This document shows positions 13,006-24,928 of a stretch of 64,000 nucleotides of DNA, piece by piece. Both the position numbers and the translations under genes were made by a program. The DNA is from Kingdonia uniflora. Lineage: Eukaryota; Streptophyta; Magnoliopsida; Ranunculales; Circaeasteraceae. The notes beneath the pieces were generated by a model that made no database searches, was not told the origin of the DNA, and saw nothing but the letters and a program-made list of their open reading frames with translations. Location of the stretch: contig JACGCM010002493.1 of assembly GCA_014058105.1 (NCBI GenBank), positions 434,001 to 498,000 of the forward strand, given 5' to 3'. The stretch's first letter is position 1. Each line of letters opens with the position of its first letter.

Positions 13006-14028
13006 AGAAGGTGGGCAGAAAGATAAAGGGAAGGGCAAGAAAGACAACAATCACAGAAACAAGTCAGGAAAAAAAGGATGGGAATGATTTCTTTCATGTA
13101 TGACTGATAACAAGATTGATCAATGGGCTGCGAAAAATTGGCAATATCACAAATGTTGAAAAATTCCCTCATGTATGTGAATTCGGAATTTCTACTGTAT
13201 AATGGAAATTTTCGTAGTTATTAGCTCACAAAACTTAAATCCTATAACTTTTCTCTATATTACATTTTTCATGTCTACTAGCAGTCGCGCGAGCCTACAA
13301 TAGCATGTCAGACTTTATTGTTATGTCAACATTGCAATGAGACTAGTTATGAATTAGGTATGGGTATTATATATGGCAATCTTACAGTTCTATGCTTGAA
13401 ACTATTACTTTCCTGTACTTGATTGCAATGAACCTAGTCATGAAACATGTTCAAAGAGCAGAGTGAGCAGAGTGAGCAGAGTGCGTGTGACTGTGAGTGG
13501 GTATTGATTATAATGCAGTGGTAGATTAATTTGTAAAGAATACTAAGGTCATTTGGAGATGCTACCATGTAGCTCAAGCCATTAGAATGTTGCAAGCAAT
13601 ATGAAGTGTTAATCAACAGTTCAAAGCTGTTAGATCATACATCAACATGCTAACAGAAAACAAAAGTAAACAACGTCCCTGGATTATGTCGAGAGATTCT
13701 AGCTTCAAGAAGTGAAATATATCACGTGCTTATCACAGAATTGAAAAGAAGACAGCAGTGTAGCTTAACACAACGAAAATAACCTTAAATAAGTACAATT
13801 TGTGAGTATCATAAGACCTCAATCTCCAGACCCTGAGAAGTTCTATGAGCATTTATCGAAAACAACGAGTCTGGGCTTCAATCCATGTCACAATACAAAA
13901 ACAATACAAAAAAAAAATAAAAATAAAAATTTAATAGAATCTTTTTAAACTACAACGTGCTGCCACGCTCAGTCATTTTTCTTTTGGAGCTTAAAGCACC
14001 TTAGAGGTCTCGAGCTTCTTCATGGTAG
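13006..14028. other. Spacer without a gene
   Basis: No supportable coding region. A 9-bp unit (GAGCAGAGT) is repeated about three to four times near 13456-13483. A short A-rich tract lies at about 13906-13930. Confidence 0.4.
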
Positions 14029-14133
14029 CTATCTATTTCCAGGGTTCAATCCATTGGGGCAGGCATGGGCACAGTTCAATATTGCATCCAACCTTTCCTT
14101 TGTGTACTCGTCACGGCGTTGTCGGCTATCCAC
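14029..14133 (-). CDS. Possible terminal exon of an unrecognised minus-strand gene
   Basis: On the minus strand a splice acceptor (ending ACAG) at 14134 is followed by exactly 105 nt in phase 0. It encodes 34 residues beginning VDSRQRRDEYTKERLDAIL and ending CPNGLNPGNR before TAG at 14029-14031. A second open stretch at about 14646-14731 reads VRYEDADAEVQGHIELHQLY. It could join in phase 0 through a donor after WHT, giving WHTVDSRQRRDEY. I do not recognise the protein. The composition is protein-like and the splice geometry is good, but there is no domain evidence, and exons further upstream could not be joined with confidence. Confidence 0.35.
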   Translation of the reverse strand: MDSRQRRDEYTKERLDAILNCAHACPNGLNPGNR

Positions 14134-17089
14134 CTGTATACATCAACACAGAGTATTATAATTAGTTAACTGATAACTGCAATCCCGCAAATGTGTACGA
14201 AAAAGAACTTCGAAAAATAAGCTCATGGCTTGTGGAAAGTATCACATCAATGAAAAGAGGGATTTGGTTTAAGAATCTAGTGATAAAGGAAATGTAAGAA
14301 ACACAAGAAAAGAAGCGACCAAACATTTCCAATAGAGCACCGTTGGTAGAGGGAAGCAGCGTAAGAGGTATATGTGTGAGAGGTAAGGGACAAACAGAAG
14401 TAAAATATAATCCCTTCAATTTTCTAAGCTTGATACACAAGAAGGGGGGGGGGGGGGGGGGGGGGGGGGGGGTGTGAATGGCAACAATATATTGCTCTTA
14501 ACTGAGAGAGTTCTGAAGATGGATTAACCAAATACGTGCAAATTAATACTACTGGAACTAAACCTAAATAATCTCGATTGGTTGGAAGTCAATTAAAGAT
14601 CAACATGATATAAAGACTACATAATAGTATCTGGTCTTAAAGACACCTTCACCGTGTGCCAATAGAGTTGATGCAGCTCTATATGCCCTTGCACTTCTGC
14701 ATCGGCGTCTTCATATCGTACACAACTTCTATGAAAAATATATATTACACTAAAGGGCAATGAGGTAATGGAGATGCAAGAACTTTTAAGAGTTAGGGTT
14801 ATAATAGAGCATCAAGCCTCACGAGAACATAAGCAATACTGGGAACATCTGCATAGTATCTATAAGAAATTTAAGAGAGAGAAAAGAAAGAAATAGATTA
14901 CTTTAAGGACTTACTTATGAAACCCTTATGAGTTCGTGGAAAGCCTCCTGCAACATGCCCAAACTAAGAATAGAAAAGAAAAACTAACGTAAACTTCCAT
15001 GCTACTGTAAAAGATCTACATGCTGAAAGCGCTTCACAATAATATCTTAACAATGCAACATGCAAATAAATGCAACATGAAAATAAATGCAAATTAGTTA
15101 TTAAGTTTAGACACAAAATAGGAGAAGATATGAAGCTAAGATGAGAGATATCTATGAAAATTTTATTCAAATAATATTCCAATATGTATAAAAGTCAAAT
15201 ATAGAGGGGATGAGAGAGAGAGAGAGAGAAAGAGAGTACATTTGGGACTTTAGAGTTTCTCAGACTTTGGAGTTTCTCAAACTCGAGTATGAAAGAGTAT
15301 CGGAGTTTATGAACAAATTATAAACATAAAATTATGGATATTCTACTTTAAGTAGATGAATCGCCAAAAGGAAAAGATTCTAAAACACTTGCGGTAATTA
15401 TCGACCATTTTCAGGATATGAACTTGTTAAACCAAAACAGAAATACCATTTATAAACAAAGAGTATGAAACACCATTAATAAACATTGTGAAGTCTTGCT
15501 ACACAATAAAGCAAAATAGACATAAAATTGAAACCAATGAGTTAGAAATACAGAGTTAATTTATAGAAGAAAAAAAAATGTAATTTATATGCCATATAGA
15601 AAGTGTGCAAGCAATTGCTACGATTTTAACCCAAAATTGAAACGTGAGACAAAAGTAACCTAATCAGAAACCGTGATTTTTTCACTCTCAAACACTACTG
15701 TAAATGCAAATTTCTTATCTTCTAGATTAGGTTTCGAGAAATATGAGAGAGATTTGTGTAAAGATCTCCTACATGGTTGGACTTCAATGCTAGTACTCCA
15801 CCACATATTATAGTTAAGCTAGCTAGTTATAATATGTAAATCTTATACCATATTTCACTGAAGTCTAGAATTTATAGATTATAAATTCAGTAAAACACAT
15901 AAATTTGTATAGTTGGCATATCAATATACTAAATAACCAAATACACGTTACAAATTTATTTAGCTCAATCATCTGCATAACTAATTACCAGTAAGTGTAA
16001 TTGGATTGATGTCATACCTTAGATGTTGTTTGGGTACATGAAAACTCAAACCTTCAATTTACTGCAACAACCAAATCAGAACAAATTAAGATAACCCAGC
16101 GCAAAAAAAAAAAAAAAACACACACTCACACTCACACACACACACATGATAACATAAATGGGTTTCATTCTAAATCACCAATTACCATAGATTTAGGTAG
16201 AAGGTTTGATTTAAATTTAGCGCGCACAACCCAAATGTTTCCATGGGGCCTAGTAACCTTTCCCCAAATGCATATGTATGATACTCATTTTAGAAACAAT
16301 AAGGAAAACATAAATCTGCATAAACCCAGAATACAAAATAGGGAAATCAAGTAGTTGAAATTAAATTGATTTGATTACTCCATATCTCTATCTCCTAAAT
16401 GAGTTTTCACGCACCTTATATCAAGTCACACAACCTTTTTCTTTGAATTCCTACTACCCACCAAGCAAGGATATACTTGGAAAACGGTTAGTAAATATTG
16501 AGATATGCACCATGTGTACCAAAATACAAAATGAGACACTATGATAGACACACTCAACTCCTACATCCTTTTTGGTCGGGTTGGCTCTGCCTTAACGGCA
16601 TTATGGCCGTTGGCTAAGGGACACTAGTAGTAGCAGGTTTTCCTTACATTTGGAATCCCCCTTTTTACCAAAAACATCTTGGAAATTCCAAATTTTCCCT
16701 TGAAATTTTAGTCCCCTCTCTGACCAAAATCTAACTGGAATATGCAAGAGTTAGCCACTGAACTTTGCAATAAGGGCACCATCCCAAGGCCTCAACTTGT
16801 GCAAAGACAAGGCCTGCCCTGATGGTGCCAGGCTCGGGTAATTTCAGACGTGTCCTTCATGTGCGCAGGCCAATGAAAGCATGTCCAAGCCAGTTCAGGC
16901 AATGAACATGCACAACAACTCACCTTATGCACAACTCCAACCTTCGGACACCGACTTGTTATTGTTCTCCTCATCTTTGTACACTATTGCAGTTTTTGTG
17001 TCAGTCATAGCTGTAATCATTTCACGAAAAATGATTAACATAGGAAGTAGTTTTTTATTGCAGAAACCAAGAATCGGGTGAGAATTGGT
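14134..17089. other. Non-coding stretch with simple repeats
   Basis: Apart from the possible exon at 14646-14731, no gene is supportable. Simple repeats present are a run of 29 G (14444-14472), (GA)n at about 15211-15234, and an A-run followed by (CA)n at about 16105-16145. The rest is AT-rich sequence, possibly introns or 5' flank of the unrecognised minus-strand gene, followed by the 3' side of the ABCG relic. Confidence 0.4.
14444..14472 (+). repeat. 29-bp poly-G homopolymer
   Basis: Twenty-nine consecutive G residues, flanked by CACAAGAA and TGTGAATGG. Long G runs are rare in AT-rich plant DNA. It could be real (a quadruplex-forming tract) or a sequencing or assembly artefact. Confidence 0.95.
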
Positions 17090-18091
17090 GCTTGCGGCTC
17101 AAATAAGTCAGTGCCAGAATAAATAGAACATTGAACAGAACTGAGAAGGCAAAGAGTGCCCCAATACAGACCCAATATTCATCTGTATACAGGCCTCTAG
17201 CTCTGAGAAGGGCCTTTCCAACTGTGAGTTTACCTGTGGGTGAGCCAACAATGGGCTGTTTAAAGCAAGAAGGCATCAGTTTTAGATAAGTTTTTTCTTG
17301 CCAGAACTACGAAAATACCACTAGGGAAGTCGGAAGATCTTATAGTGCTCCATCTGTCGTCAAGAAATTCATTCATGGCTATCGCATTCTGTCCATAGCT
17401 CATAGGAGAAACATAGTACCCCCATATTATAAATGGCTCAATGTCATCTGCAAAAAAGAAACGGAATGACTGCTTAGAATTTCACAAGAAGAAATTAATA
17501 TTTTTCACAAACACCAGAGAACTCGGCTAGCGAACTATGAACTACCAACCTTTTGCAACAATGTATCCTCCAAGTATAAAAACCAGTAGCAAGGTAAATG
17601 TACCAAGAGTATTTGCAACAACCGTTGTCCTTCCAGCGGCTGCAATGAACCGAAATAGAGAGAGAGCCATCTGGTGTGTATTAAAGAAAGCCAAGAATTG
17701 CCGGAAAAACCTGAACATGTAAAAGATGTATAAAACAAAAAGAAAACACAAATGAATCACTAATATACCATATCCATGGTTCAAAGTATCCTTGATAGAC
17801 CCAATAATATTTAACGGTAATAAATGGTAGATAAGTGGAGATACTTCGGTTGATGTAACAATATCATCTGTTACATCAACCTACTATGTTGGATAATCAA
17901 ATTTTCTGGTATTCCACAATATGCTTGTCTAGAATATGAACCATTTATTTCATGAACTTCACAATATTATTGTTAGGATATTTACCAATTGCTATATTAT
18001 TTTACTGTATATCGCGATGTTGTTATTTATTTATTTATTTATTACAATTTCAATACTCAGTTTGTTGAACAAGCAGATACGTCGTAAGATA

Positions 18092-18286
18092 AATTTTTGA
18101 CCTCTTGTGAGCCATCAAATGGTTTGTCTCTCACCCTTACCTAAACGCCACGTGGCAAGTGAGAGGAGAGAGAGAGAAAAAAGAGAAATAAGAGAGTTAA
18201 CAGTGACACGCATCTTGATGTTAATTGACGAGAGAGAAAAGAGAGAGAAAAGAAAGAAAAATCACCAAATGAAGTTGGCTTTTCCT
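18092..18286 (+). repeat. MULE left terminal inverted repeat
   Basis: Contains GAGCCATCAAATGGTTTGTC, CCACGTGGCAAGTGAGAGG and CACCAAATGAAGTTGGCTTTTCC. Each appears in reverse complement in the right repeat, with small differences in the GA-rich middle. Confidence 0.92.
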
Positions 18287-18529
18287 CTTCCCTCCAAAAC
18301 TATACCTCTTCAAGCAACCCCACCCTTCTCCACCAACACTAAACAATAATAAATAATAAGAAATTTTTTGCAATCGAGCAACTCGAGCAAACCCATCTTC
18401 AAGCAACCCCATAACTTTTGTGATCGATAAGATTTTGGTAAGCTTTTTATCTCCTCCAATGTTAATTTTTTTATTTGATTATACAAACCCTTGCCTTATT
18501 AAAAATTTAAAATTGATTAATTTTTAAGG

Positions 18530-20882
18530 ATGGTTTCGTCGGAGAACCCAGTTCATAGTAGTGAGAATGTACGAAATTTACCGATAATTGGGATGGAATT
18601 TCAATCAGAGGAGAAAGCCTACGATTTTTATAACCTTTACGCGAGATCGATTGGTTTTAGTATACGTAGAGGATCTTCTAGCGTGTGAACAAATAAAGTA
18701 GTTAGAAGGAGGGTTTTATGTTGTTCAAAGCATGGCCAATATCAAAAACATTCAAGGGGAACCCCTGAGAAGAAACGCTTGGATACTAGAACCAATTGTG
18801 AAGCGAAAGTTGTAATTAAGTTGTTTGAAAACGTTTACCGTTTAGTAGAATTTAAAGAAGACCATAACCATGAACTTGTACCTCCGTCTCAAGTTCATCA
18901 CCTTCGGTCACAACGAAAAGTAGACAACAAGCAGAAAGTATTAATGAAAAATATGTATGATTCGGGAATTGGATCAACGGATATGTTTGATCTATGAGTA
19001 CGGAAGTAGGAGGACCTCAAAACTTAAACTTTACACTTCCAGATTGTGTAAATGCTATCCAAAGAATGAGGCGAAGTGATATTTTGGAGAAGGGAGATGC
19101 ACAAATGCTCCTAGAGTACTTCAAGTCCATGAAAAAAAGGAATTCATATTTTTTTATGCGATACAGATTGATGAAAGCAATCAGATTTGTAGTTGCTTTT
19201 GGGCTGATGCGAAGTCAAGAGCAGATTATTATTTCTTCGGAGATGTTTTGTGTTTTGATACAACGTATCAAACTAACGCCCTCGAAAAGCCTTACGCACC
19301 ATTTATTGGGGTGAACAACCATGGACAGTCAGTTTTCTTCGGTTGTGCTTTGTTATTGGATGAAGCTACTCAGACTTTTGTGTAGCTTTTTCAAACCTTT
19401 TTGGAAGCAATGAACGACAAGCATCCAATCACGGTATTTACGGATCAAGCAATGTCTATTGGAAATGCAATTCGAGAAGTATTTTTGGATACACGTCATC
19501 ACCTTTGTCTTTGGCATATTTATCAGAATGCTGCAAAACATTTGTCTACCGAATTTGAAAAGTTTACATCTTTTGCAAAAGATTTTAAGACTTGCATATA
19601 TGATAATGAGACTGAAGAAGAATTTCAGACTTGTTGGGATTTATTACTAAAGGTTTATAATTTGGGGGAGAATACTAAAGGTTTATAATTTGGGGAAGAA
19701 CAAATGGTTACAAGCCTTATATGGGTTGCGACAAAAATGGGCGCAAGTTTACACTCGACAATACTTTTGTGCTGGTAAGATTTCTTGAACTTCCTTTTTA
19801 TTTTATTTGTTTTTTAATCCACTTTTTCAACTTGTTTCTTCAATTTATCAATCTGTCATGTAAATAAAATAATTTACTTCTTCACATTTGTATGCGTAAA
19901 TGTCTAATAATAGCTTTACTTGTAGGTATGACAACTACTCAACGCAGTGAAGGTATGAACAGATTTTTAAAGGAGTACTTTAAAAGAACATTGTCGCTAC
20001 GAGAATTTGTTACTCAATATGATAGAGCACTGACAAGTCGACGTGAAAAGGGAAAACGGCAGGATTTTATTTCCCATTAAACAAAGGCTAATCTAAAGAC
20101 ATCTTGGCAAGCAGAAGCTCGAGCATCCGAAATATACACAACTAAAATATTTTTGAAGTTCCAGGATGAGTATGTGCATACATTGGACATGTTTATTGAT
20201 AGTATTGGGCAAGATGGGACGTTGTGCGAATATTGGGTTTCTTCTTTTGCTAGCAGATCACGTACCGTCACATTTGATACAGCAGAAAATATAGTAAAAT
20301 GCAGCTGCAAAAAGTATGAATTATTGGGAATTCTTTGTGCCTATGCACTGAAGGTAATTCATAGTATGCGTTTGTCTGATCTCCCATCCTCTTATTACAT
20401 GAAGAGGTGGACAAAGGATGCAAAACTAGGTACTCTAGTCGATAATAATGGGGAACCAGTACATGTGGAATGTTACCTACCCATCATTGAGTTTACAAAG
20501 TAGCGAGCTAACGCACATGGTGTTATAAATAGCCAGAAAAGGTGTTTCCTCTGCAAAGTGTATGGAATTTACTAAATGGTGTTTAGCTCGAGTGCAAGAG
20601 GAGGTGGATGACTTTTTAAAAGCCAACCCAGAAGAAGTGATAGATCTCGAAGGTGATGAAAATTTATCAACTACTAAGGTAGGTGAAGTTACAAATCAAG
20701 ACTTAGCAGGTGCAAATATCATGTTGCGTGACGAGCCGCTCAAGAAGAGAAATGATAAAGCTGGTCGAATTAAGGGTGCATTAGAAAAGGGGAAGGGGAA
20801 AAAAGGACTTGCCCAATGCAAAATGGTAAGTTTCTACAAGCTATCTTCTAAAATATTTTACTCTTGTTTATTAACTTTTTAA
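18530..20882 (+). pseudogene. MULE transposase, FAR1/FHY3 type (broken)
   Basis: From ATG 18530 the protein has a FAR1 zinc-binding DNA-recognition domain (GMEFQSEEKAYDFYNLYAR, TNCEAKVVIK, EFKEDHNHEL). A MULE DDE domain follows: first D in CFDTTYQTN at 19257, second D in VFTDQAMSIGN at 19443, E in TQRSEGMN at 19949. A SWIM finger comes last (CSCKKYELLGILCAYALK, about 20300-20350). An intron runs 19775-19925. Breaks are TGA 18686-18688, a frameshift near 18990, a short T-run near 19150-19157 that shifts frame, TAG near 19383, a 28-bp duplication at 19646-19700, and stops near 20078 and 20501. The SWIM motif CxCx(n)CxH has Y in place of the final H. FAR1/FHY3 transcription factors derive from this transposase family (known); with TIRs present, this copy is a transposon gene. 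Confidence 0.88.
19646..19700 (+). repeat. 28-bp tandem duplication inside the MULE transposase
   Basis: ACTAAAGGTTTATAATTTGG starts at 19646 and again at 19674. The 28-bp period is not a multiple of three, so it breaks the transposase frame after LLKVYNLGE. Confidence 0.9.
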
Positions 20883-21644
20883 GGTTTGTTTATCTCATGA
20901 TAAGGTAATCCGGGAAGAAGCAATCAAGAATTTGTTAGAGCAACCACAAGCGTTACAAAAAGGAGTTTAAACTCCAAAGTGACTACTAGTTTGTATACCC
21001 ATGAGCAACACGTTGACGAGAATGTGGAGCCTGTAATGTCACATGCTCAGCCCAATATCTACAATGAGGTGTGTAATTTTAAATGCTTGCTTTGCAAGCT
21101 TAATTGTATTACATTGAAATATTTTTTAAAATGATCTTATTAATATCATTTTATATATATCATTTAAGCCTATGTTTAATGGACCATTGGAACATCCATT
21201 ACAATTTTACATCAACACCCCGCAACCCCAAGTAAGGCCTTTCTCATTGGTAATTATTTTGGAGCATTATATACTTTGATTAATATCTTATTTGAATGTG
21301 CTGTAGGGATTTCTTGAACTTTTTACTCAACAATCTACTTATGGACTGTAGTTGTGTTGGTTACATCTTTCAACCCATGATAAGAGGTCTGATTGGTTTC
21401 TCTGAATGGTTCTACTTACAAATAATAATCATAAGAATAATACATGTAGATTATTGCATTGTCGATCACAGAAGAAGAATGCCTCCATACCTTATCAACT
21501 ATTGAATCAACTATCATTTCTTAGTTATATGTCCATGGTGGCGACGACACATAATCTATTTTTAAATGTGATACACGGATTTTTATTTTTATTTTGTTTT
21601 TGTAATTTGATCTTTGATTTCTAAGTTTTATGGCACTTGGGCAG

Positions 21645-22097
21645 GTAGAGGTTCTTACAGTGCTTGAATGGGCATCAAAGCAGGGTGTGATGATGGAAGA
21701 TGAGTTAGTGGGTTCAGTACTGCCGGAGACCAAAAATCGATTGGAGCTTTATCAGTCCTGAGGTTCAAGGGGGTTTCATTAATCCCTACAGTAACTGCAT
21801 ATGCTTTTGGGTTGTGGAAAAATCAACATTTTATTTCGGCATTTTATTTATGTTCTCTTTTAAGGACTTATGTTCTTCATGTATGCTTCTTTCAACATTA
21901 ACTTTAAAGAAATAAACTGGCCACTATTGATGTTTTAGACTCAAGGATGGTGTCTTTTGATAAATTTGTTGCAGCCTTACCGTATGGTCAAGGATCTCCA
22001 AACAAACTATGAGGTTCCAGACCCCGATTCAGTTCTTGATGGCTTTATCTTGAGTTACTTATCTGCATTGATGGACAAAGATGAAGATACTTTATGA
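21645..22097 (+). other. Two exon-like segments of unknown origin inside the MULE
   Basis: Downstream of the transposase two open segments follow good splice acceptors. 21645-21761 follows GGGCAG, encoding 38 residues (EVLTVLEWASKQGVMMEDEL to NRLELYQS) then TGA. 21975-22097 follows GTTGCAG, encoding 40 residues (PYRMVKDLQTNYEVPDPDSV to ALMDKDEDTL) then TGA. They are not transposase-like and I do not recognise them. They resemble ends of cellular genes, which MULEs are known to capture. They could instead be a second MULE-encoded gene. Confidence 0.4.
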
Positions 22098-22566
22098 GTT
22101 TGGGTTCTATGATAGGAAAAAATAGGTGTTATTTTGACGCTAACAATCTCTGTGTCTTCTCTTGTAATGTGGTTGGATTTTCACTAATGGCATGTTAGAT
22201 CAGCTAGAGAATCTGTGACAATCGTCACAGCATACTTCAGTTCCTAGATTTTGGTGTCTATATAGTGGTACTACCTGATAACCAGCATGTCTTAGTTTGG
22301 AATCAGTACTGCTAACTAGTATATCATGTAACAATTTTTATTATTATATACTAATTTAGTTTCTTATTTACGTTTACTTCCTTTTCTTGCTGGTATCTGA
22401 TATTGTGTGCCACTCAACCCCCACTGTTAAGATATATGCTTACAGAATTACAAGCTCCAAGATTGTTTTTATTTAAACAGGTTAACTATTATGTATTTTA
22501 CTCTTGGGTTGTGGTCATGAAGCAAAGCTTAGCTAGATGGGTCATGAAGCAAAGCTTTACCACTAA

Positions 22567-22752
22567 AGGAAAAGCCAACTTCATTTGGTGATTTTTCTAT
22601 TTCTTTTATCTCTCATCATTAACGAAATAGAATGTCACAGTTAACTCTCTTATTTATCTTTTTTTTCTCTCTCTCCTCTCACTTGCCACGTGGTGTTTAG
22701 GTCGGTGAGAGACAAACCATTTGATGGCTCAGGAGAGGTCAATTTTTTTTCC
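22567..22752 (-). repeat. MULE right terminal inverted repeat
   Basis: Reverse-complement partner of 18092-18286. It contains GGAAAAGCCAACTTCATTTG, CCTCTCACTTGCCACGTGG and GACAAACCATTTGATGGCTC. A flanking TAAGATA lies at 22756-22762. Confidence 0.92.
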
Positions 22753-24928
22753 GTCTAAGATATATTGAGGATTTATCAAAATCTTGGTCAACCAAGATAT
22801 CCATTAAATTTGACTTGTGTATCAACAGGACCATTTGAAGTGCATTTACCTGCTGGTAGAAGAAGCAAACCCAATCGTGAAATAAGTAAGAATGACTCAG
22901 ATCCCTGACTCCATAAATCATACTGGAATCTTGAGGAGCCAAATGGGTAGCGCGTATGCCCACGCAGGAAAGAACAAAAAATCTCTCTGTTTGTAGACCA
23001 CCGGAAGCTTGGAAACGGTCATTGCCAGCTCCGCCATCCCAATAAACATCACGTTAATTAAACTGAAAAACAATGCTCCAAAAAACTTTCCTCCATCTTG
23101 TAACTGCCCAACTTTCATTTCTGTTCTAAAGAAAACCGTGAAGGCAATCGTCGACATGATTGTAGGCTGAGTAGTTTTAAATATGTATACAAAAGAGTTG
23201 CGCTTCATCAGAAGCCACTCCCTTGCAAAACATGCCCTAAAGAGTTTCATGTTGGAGATTCCGTATCTTTCTCGAACTAATGCAGCAGGATGTGCTCTCG
23301 ATTTATCGTAAGGAGTTGTAAGAACCATGAAGATTTGTTGTCCAACACGAAAAGATTTGAAGGACTGAACAAACTCGGCAATAAAGACATACGTGTATGG
23401 CTGGTTCTTGTTGTACCAGCACTGTGATTGGTCCTTTCTGAATGTTACCTCTTACAGAAAGTCCACAACTCCTTTTTTGTCCGGGCATTTAAACCCCATG
23501 ATTTCAAAAAACTCAAGAACGTTCTCACGTGGACCTTGATAGACAACTTGACCTTTTGAAAGTAGAATAACATCATCAAAAAGATCAAACGTCTCAGGGG
23601 GAGGTTGAAGGAGAGAGATGATCATGGTTACGTCCATAATATGAACCATTTGTTTCATGAACTTCACAATCTGAAAGGTCGTTGAACTGTCCAATCCAGT
23701 TGATATCTCATCCATGAATAGTGCTTTTACAGGTCCAACTAACATCTCTTCTGAACCAAGAGAAATTAAATATCGTTAGACTGTTGGCACTTCAGTCATT
23801 TCTATAGGAGTGACTGAACATTAAATTCAGTTAAATTCAAAAACATCAGACAAACAGGAAAACTGTCTACCAAAAAAAAATGCACTTGCAGCATTGTTTG
23901 TTTAAGTTAATACGACATTGATTTGAGTAGAACTCGTTAATCCGAATAGTAAAATTATTTGCCAGTTAATGTGGTGTTACCATATCATCGAAGAACGCAG
24001 AAAATTTTGTGATAACTGATAAAAGTCCCACGTACCAGTTGTGACACATTTTTTTTTGCCCACCGGATATGTCCCTTCTCATGTCATCTGTCACCATAAT
24101 ATCTGCACAGATATCCAACCCAAGGATCTGTTACAAAATTATTAGAAGTCTGGGCTTTTGAACAATTCTTGTGAAACAATAATATCCACCGATAATAACT
24201 TGAAATGAGGAAGCAAACCTTAAGAATATAATCGGTAACCAAACTTGTTTCCTGGCCCGCCAACACTGTAGCTTTCATGAAGGCATCAATCTCAGGATCT
24301 GGTTTGATTCCAACACCCTTCTCACATCTTGAAAGCTTTGCCAACATTTCATATATGGTTCCAACTCCTAAGCAATGTCCAGAAAAGTCCAAATTCTCTC
24401 ACACCGTCATTTCACCATAATGAAGATCATGTTGGCTTATATAAGCGCAAGTTCATTGAGGGACAAATTCATTTAACTCGTGACCACAGTAGGTGATTTT
24501 TCTGCTTACTTGCAAATCAGTCCAAGTTCTTTACTCAAATTATATTATGTGTACGCGTAAAATAACACACATATTCAAGAAATACACGCATTAACTAAAT
24601 GTAGAGAAAGTATGAGGAAATATCCTAATATTACTATTAAGCTTTCCTGCAAGCCCCTTCAACAACGTTGCTTTCCCTGAACCCAGAGGTCCAAGTAGGA
24701 GTGTCATCCTGGAATTAATGATAAAAATAGAGTGTTAGAATGTCGTAAATATCATATTTCGGTACTTTTGGAAAGAACATGTATTTGATGAATTAAATAT
24801 ACAATTCACAACAACAAAAATTCCAAATTGTTAACATACCTTGAAGGTCTCACTATTCCATTCACATCACGAAGGATCTTGTTAATTGTTTTCTTGCTTG
24901 GAGAAAGTCGAATTACTCCTAAAAGCGC

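Larger units (their letters stand above)
18092..22752 (+). mobile_element. Mutator-like element (MULE) with FAR1/FHY3-like transposase
   Basis: A 4.66 kb element bounded by terminal inverted repeats of ~190 bp (18092-18286 and 22567-22752). The flanks share the direct repeat TAAGATA (18085-18091 and 22756-22762), the remnant of a target duplication; MULEs usually make 8-11 bp. It sits in an intron of the ABCG relic, oriented opposite to that gene. Inside are a broken transposase gene (18530-20882) and exon-like sequence (21645-22097). Several frame breaks mean this copy is not autonomous, although the inverted repeats are well preserved and could be mobilised in trans. Confidence 0.88.
17090..24928 (-). 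pseudogene. ABCG/PDR transporter pseudogene, N-terminal half only, split by a MULE
   Basis: Minus-strand exons are 24840-24928, 24635-24708, 24219-24501, 24036-24127, 22850-23750, 17550-17710, about 17300-17447 and about 17090-17250. They encode NBD1 and the first membrane domain of a pleiotropic drug resistance ABC exporter. Visible motifs are a Walker A-like GPLGSGKATLLKGLAGKL, the signature ISGGQ, Walker B/D-loop [23 protein letters not shown]-type linker sequence, SLINVMFIGMAELAMTVSKL, HQMALSLFRFIAAAGRT, WGYYVSPMSYGQNAIAMNEF and GKALLRARGLYTDEYW. Stops lie at 24453-24455, 24399-24401, 23452-23454, 22918-22920 and 22897-22899. A one-base gain in the A-run near 24050-24058 shifts the frame after ISGGQ. 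Walker A has A for the usual T after GK. NBD2 and TMD2 are absent, as is the N-terminal cytoplasmic segment. The MULE lies in the intron between 22850 and 17710. This is a dead relic. Confidence 0.9.

Noticed and set aside
13456..13483. GAGCAGAGT short tandem repeat as a functional site
   Set aside because: Only three to four units, no other context; ordinary microsatellite-like sequence.
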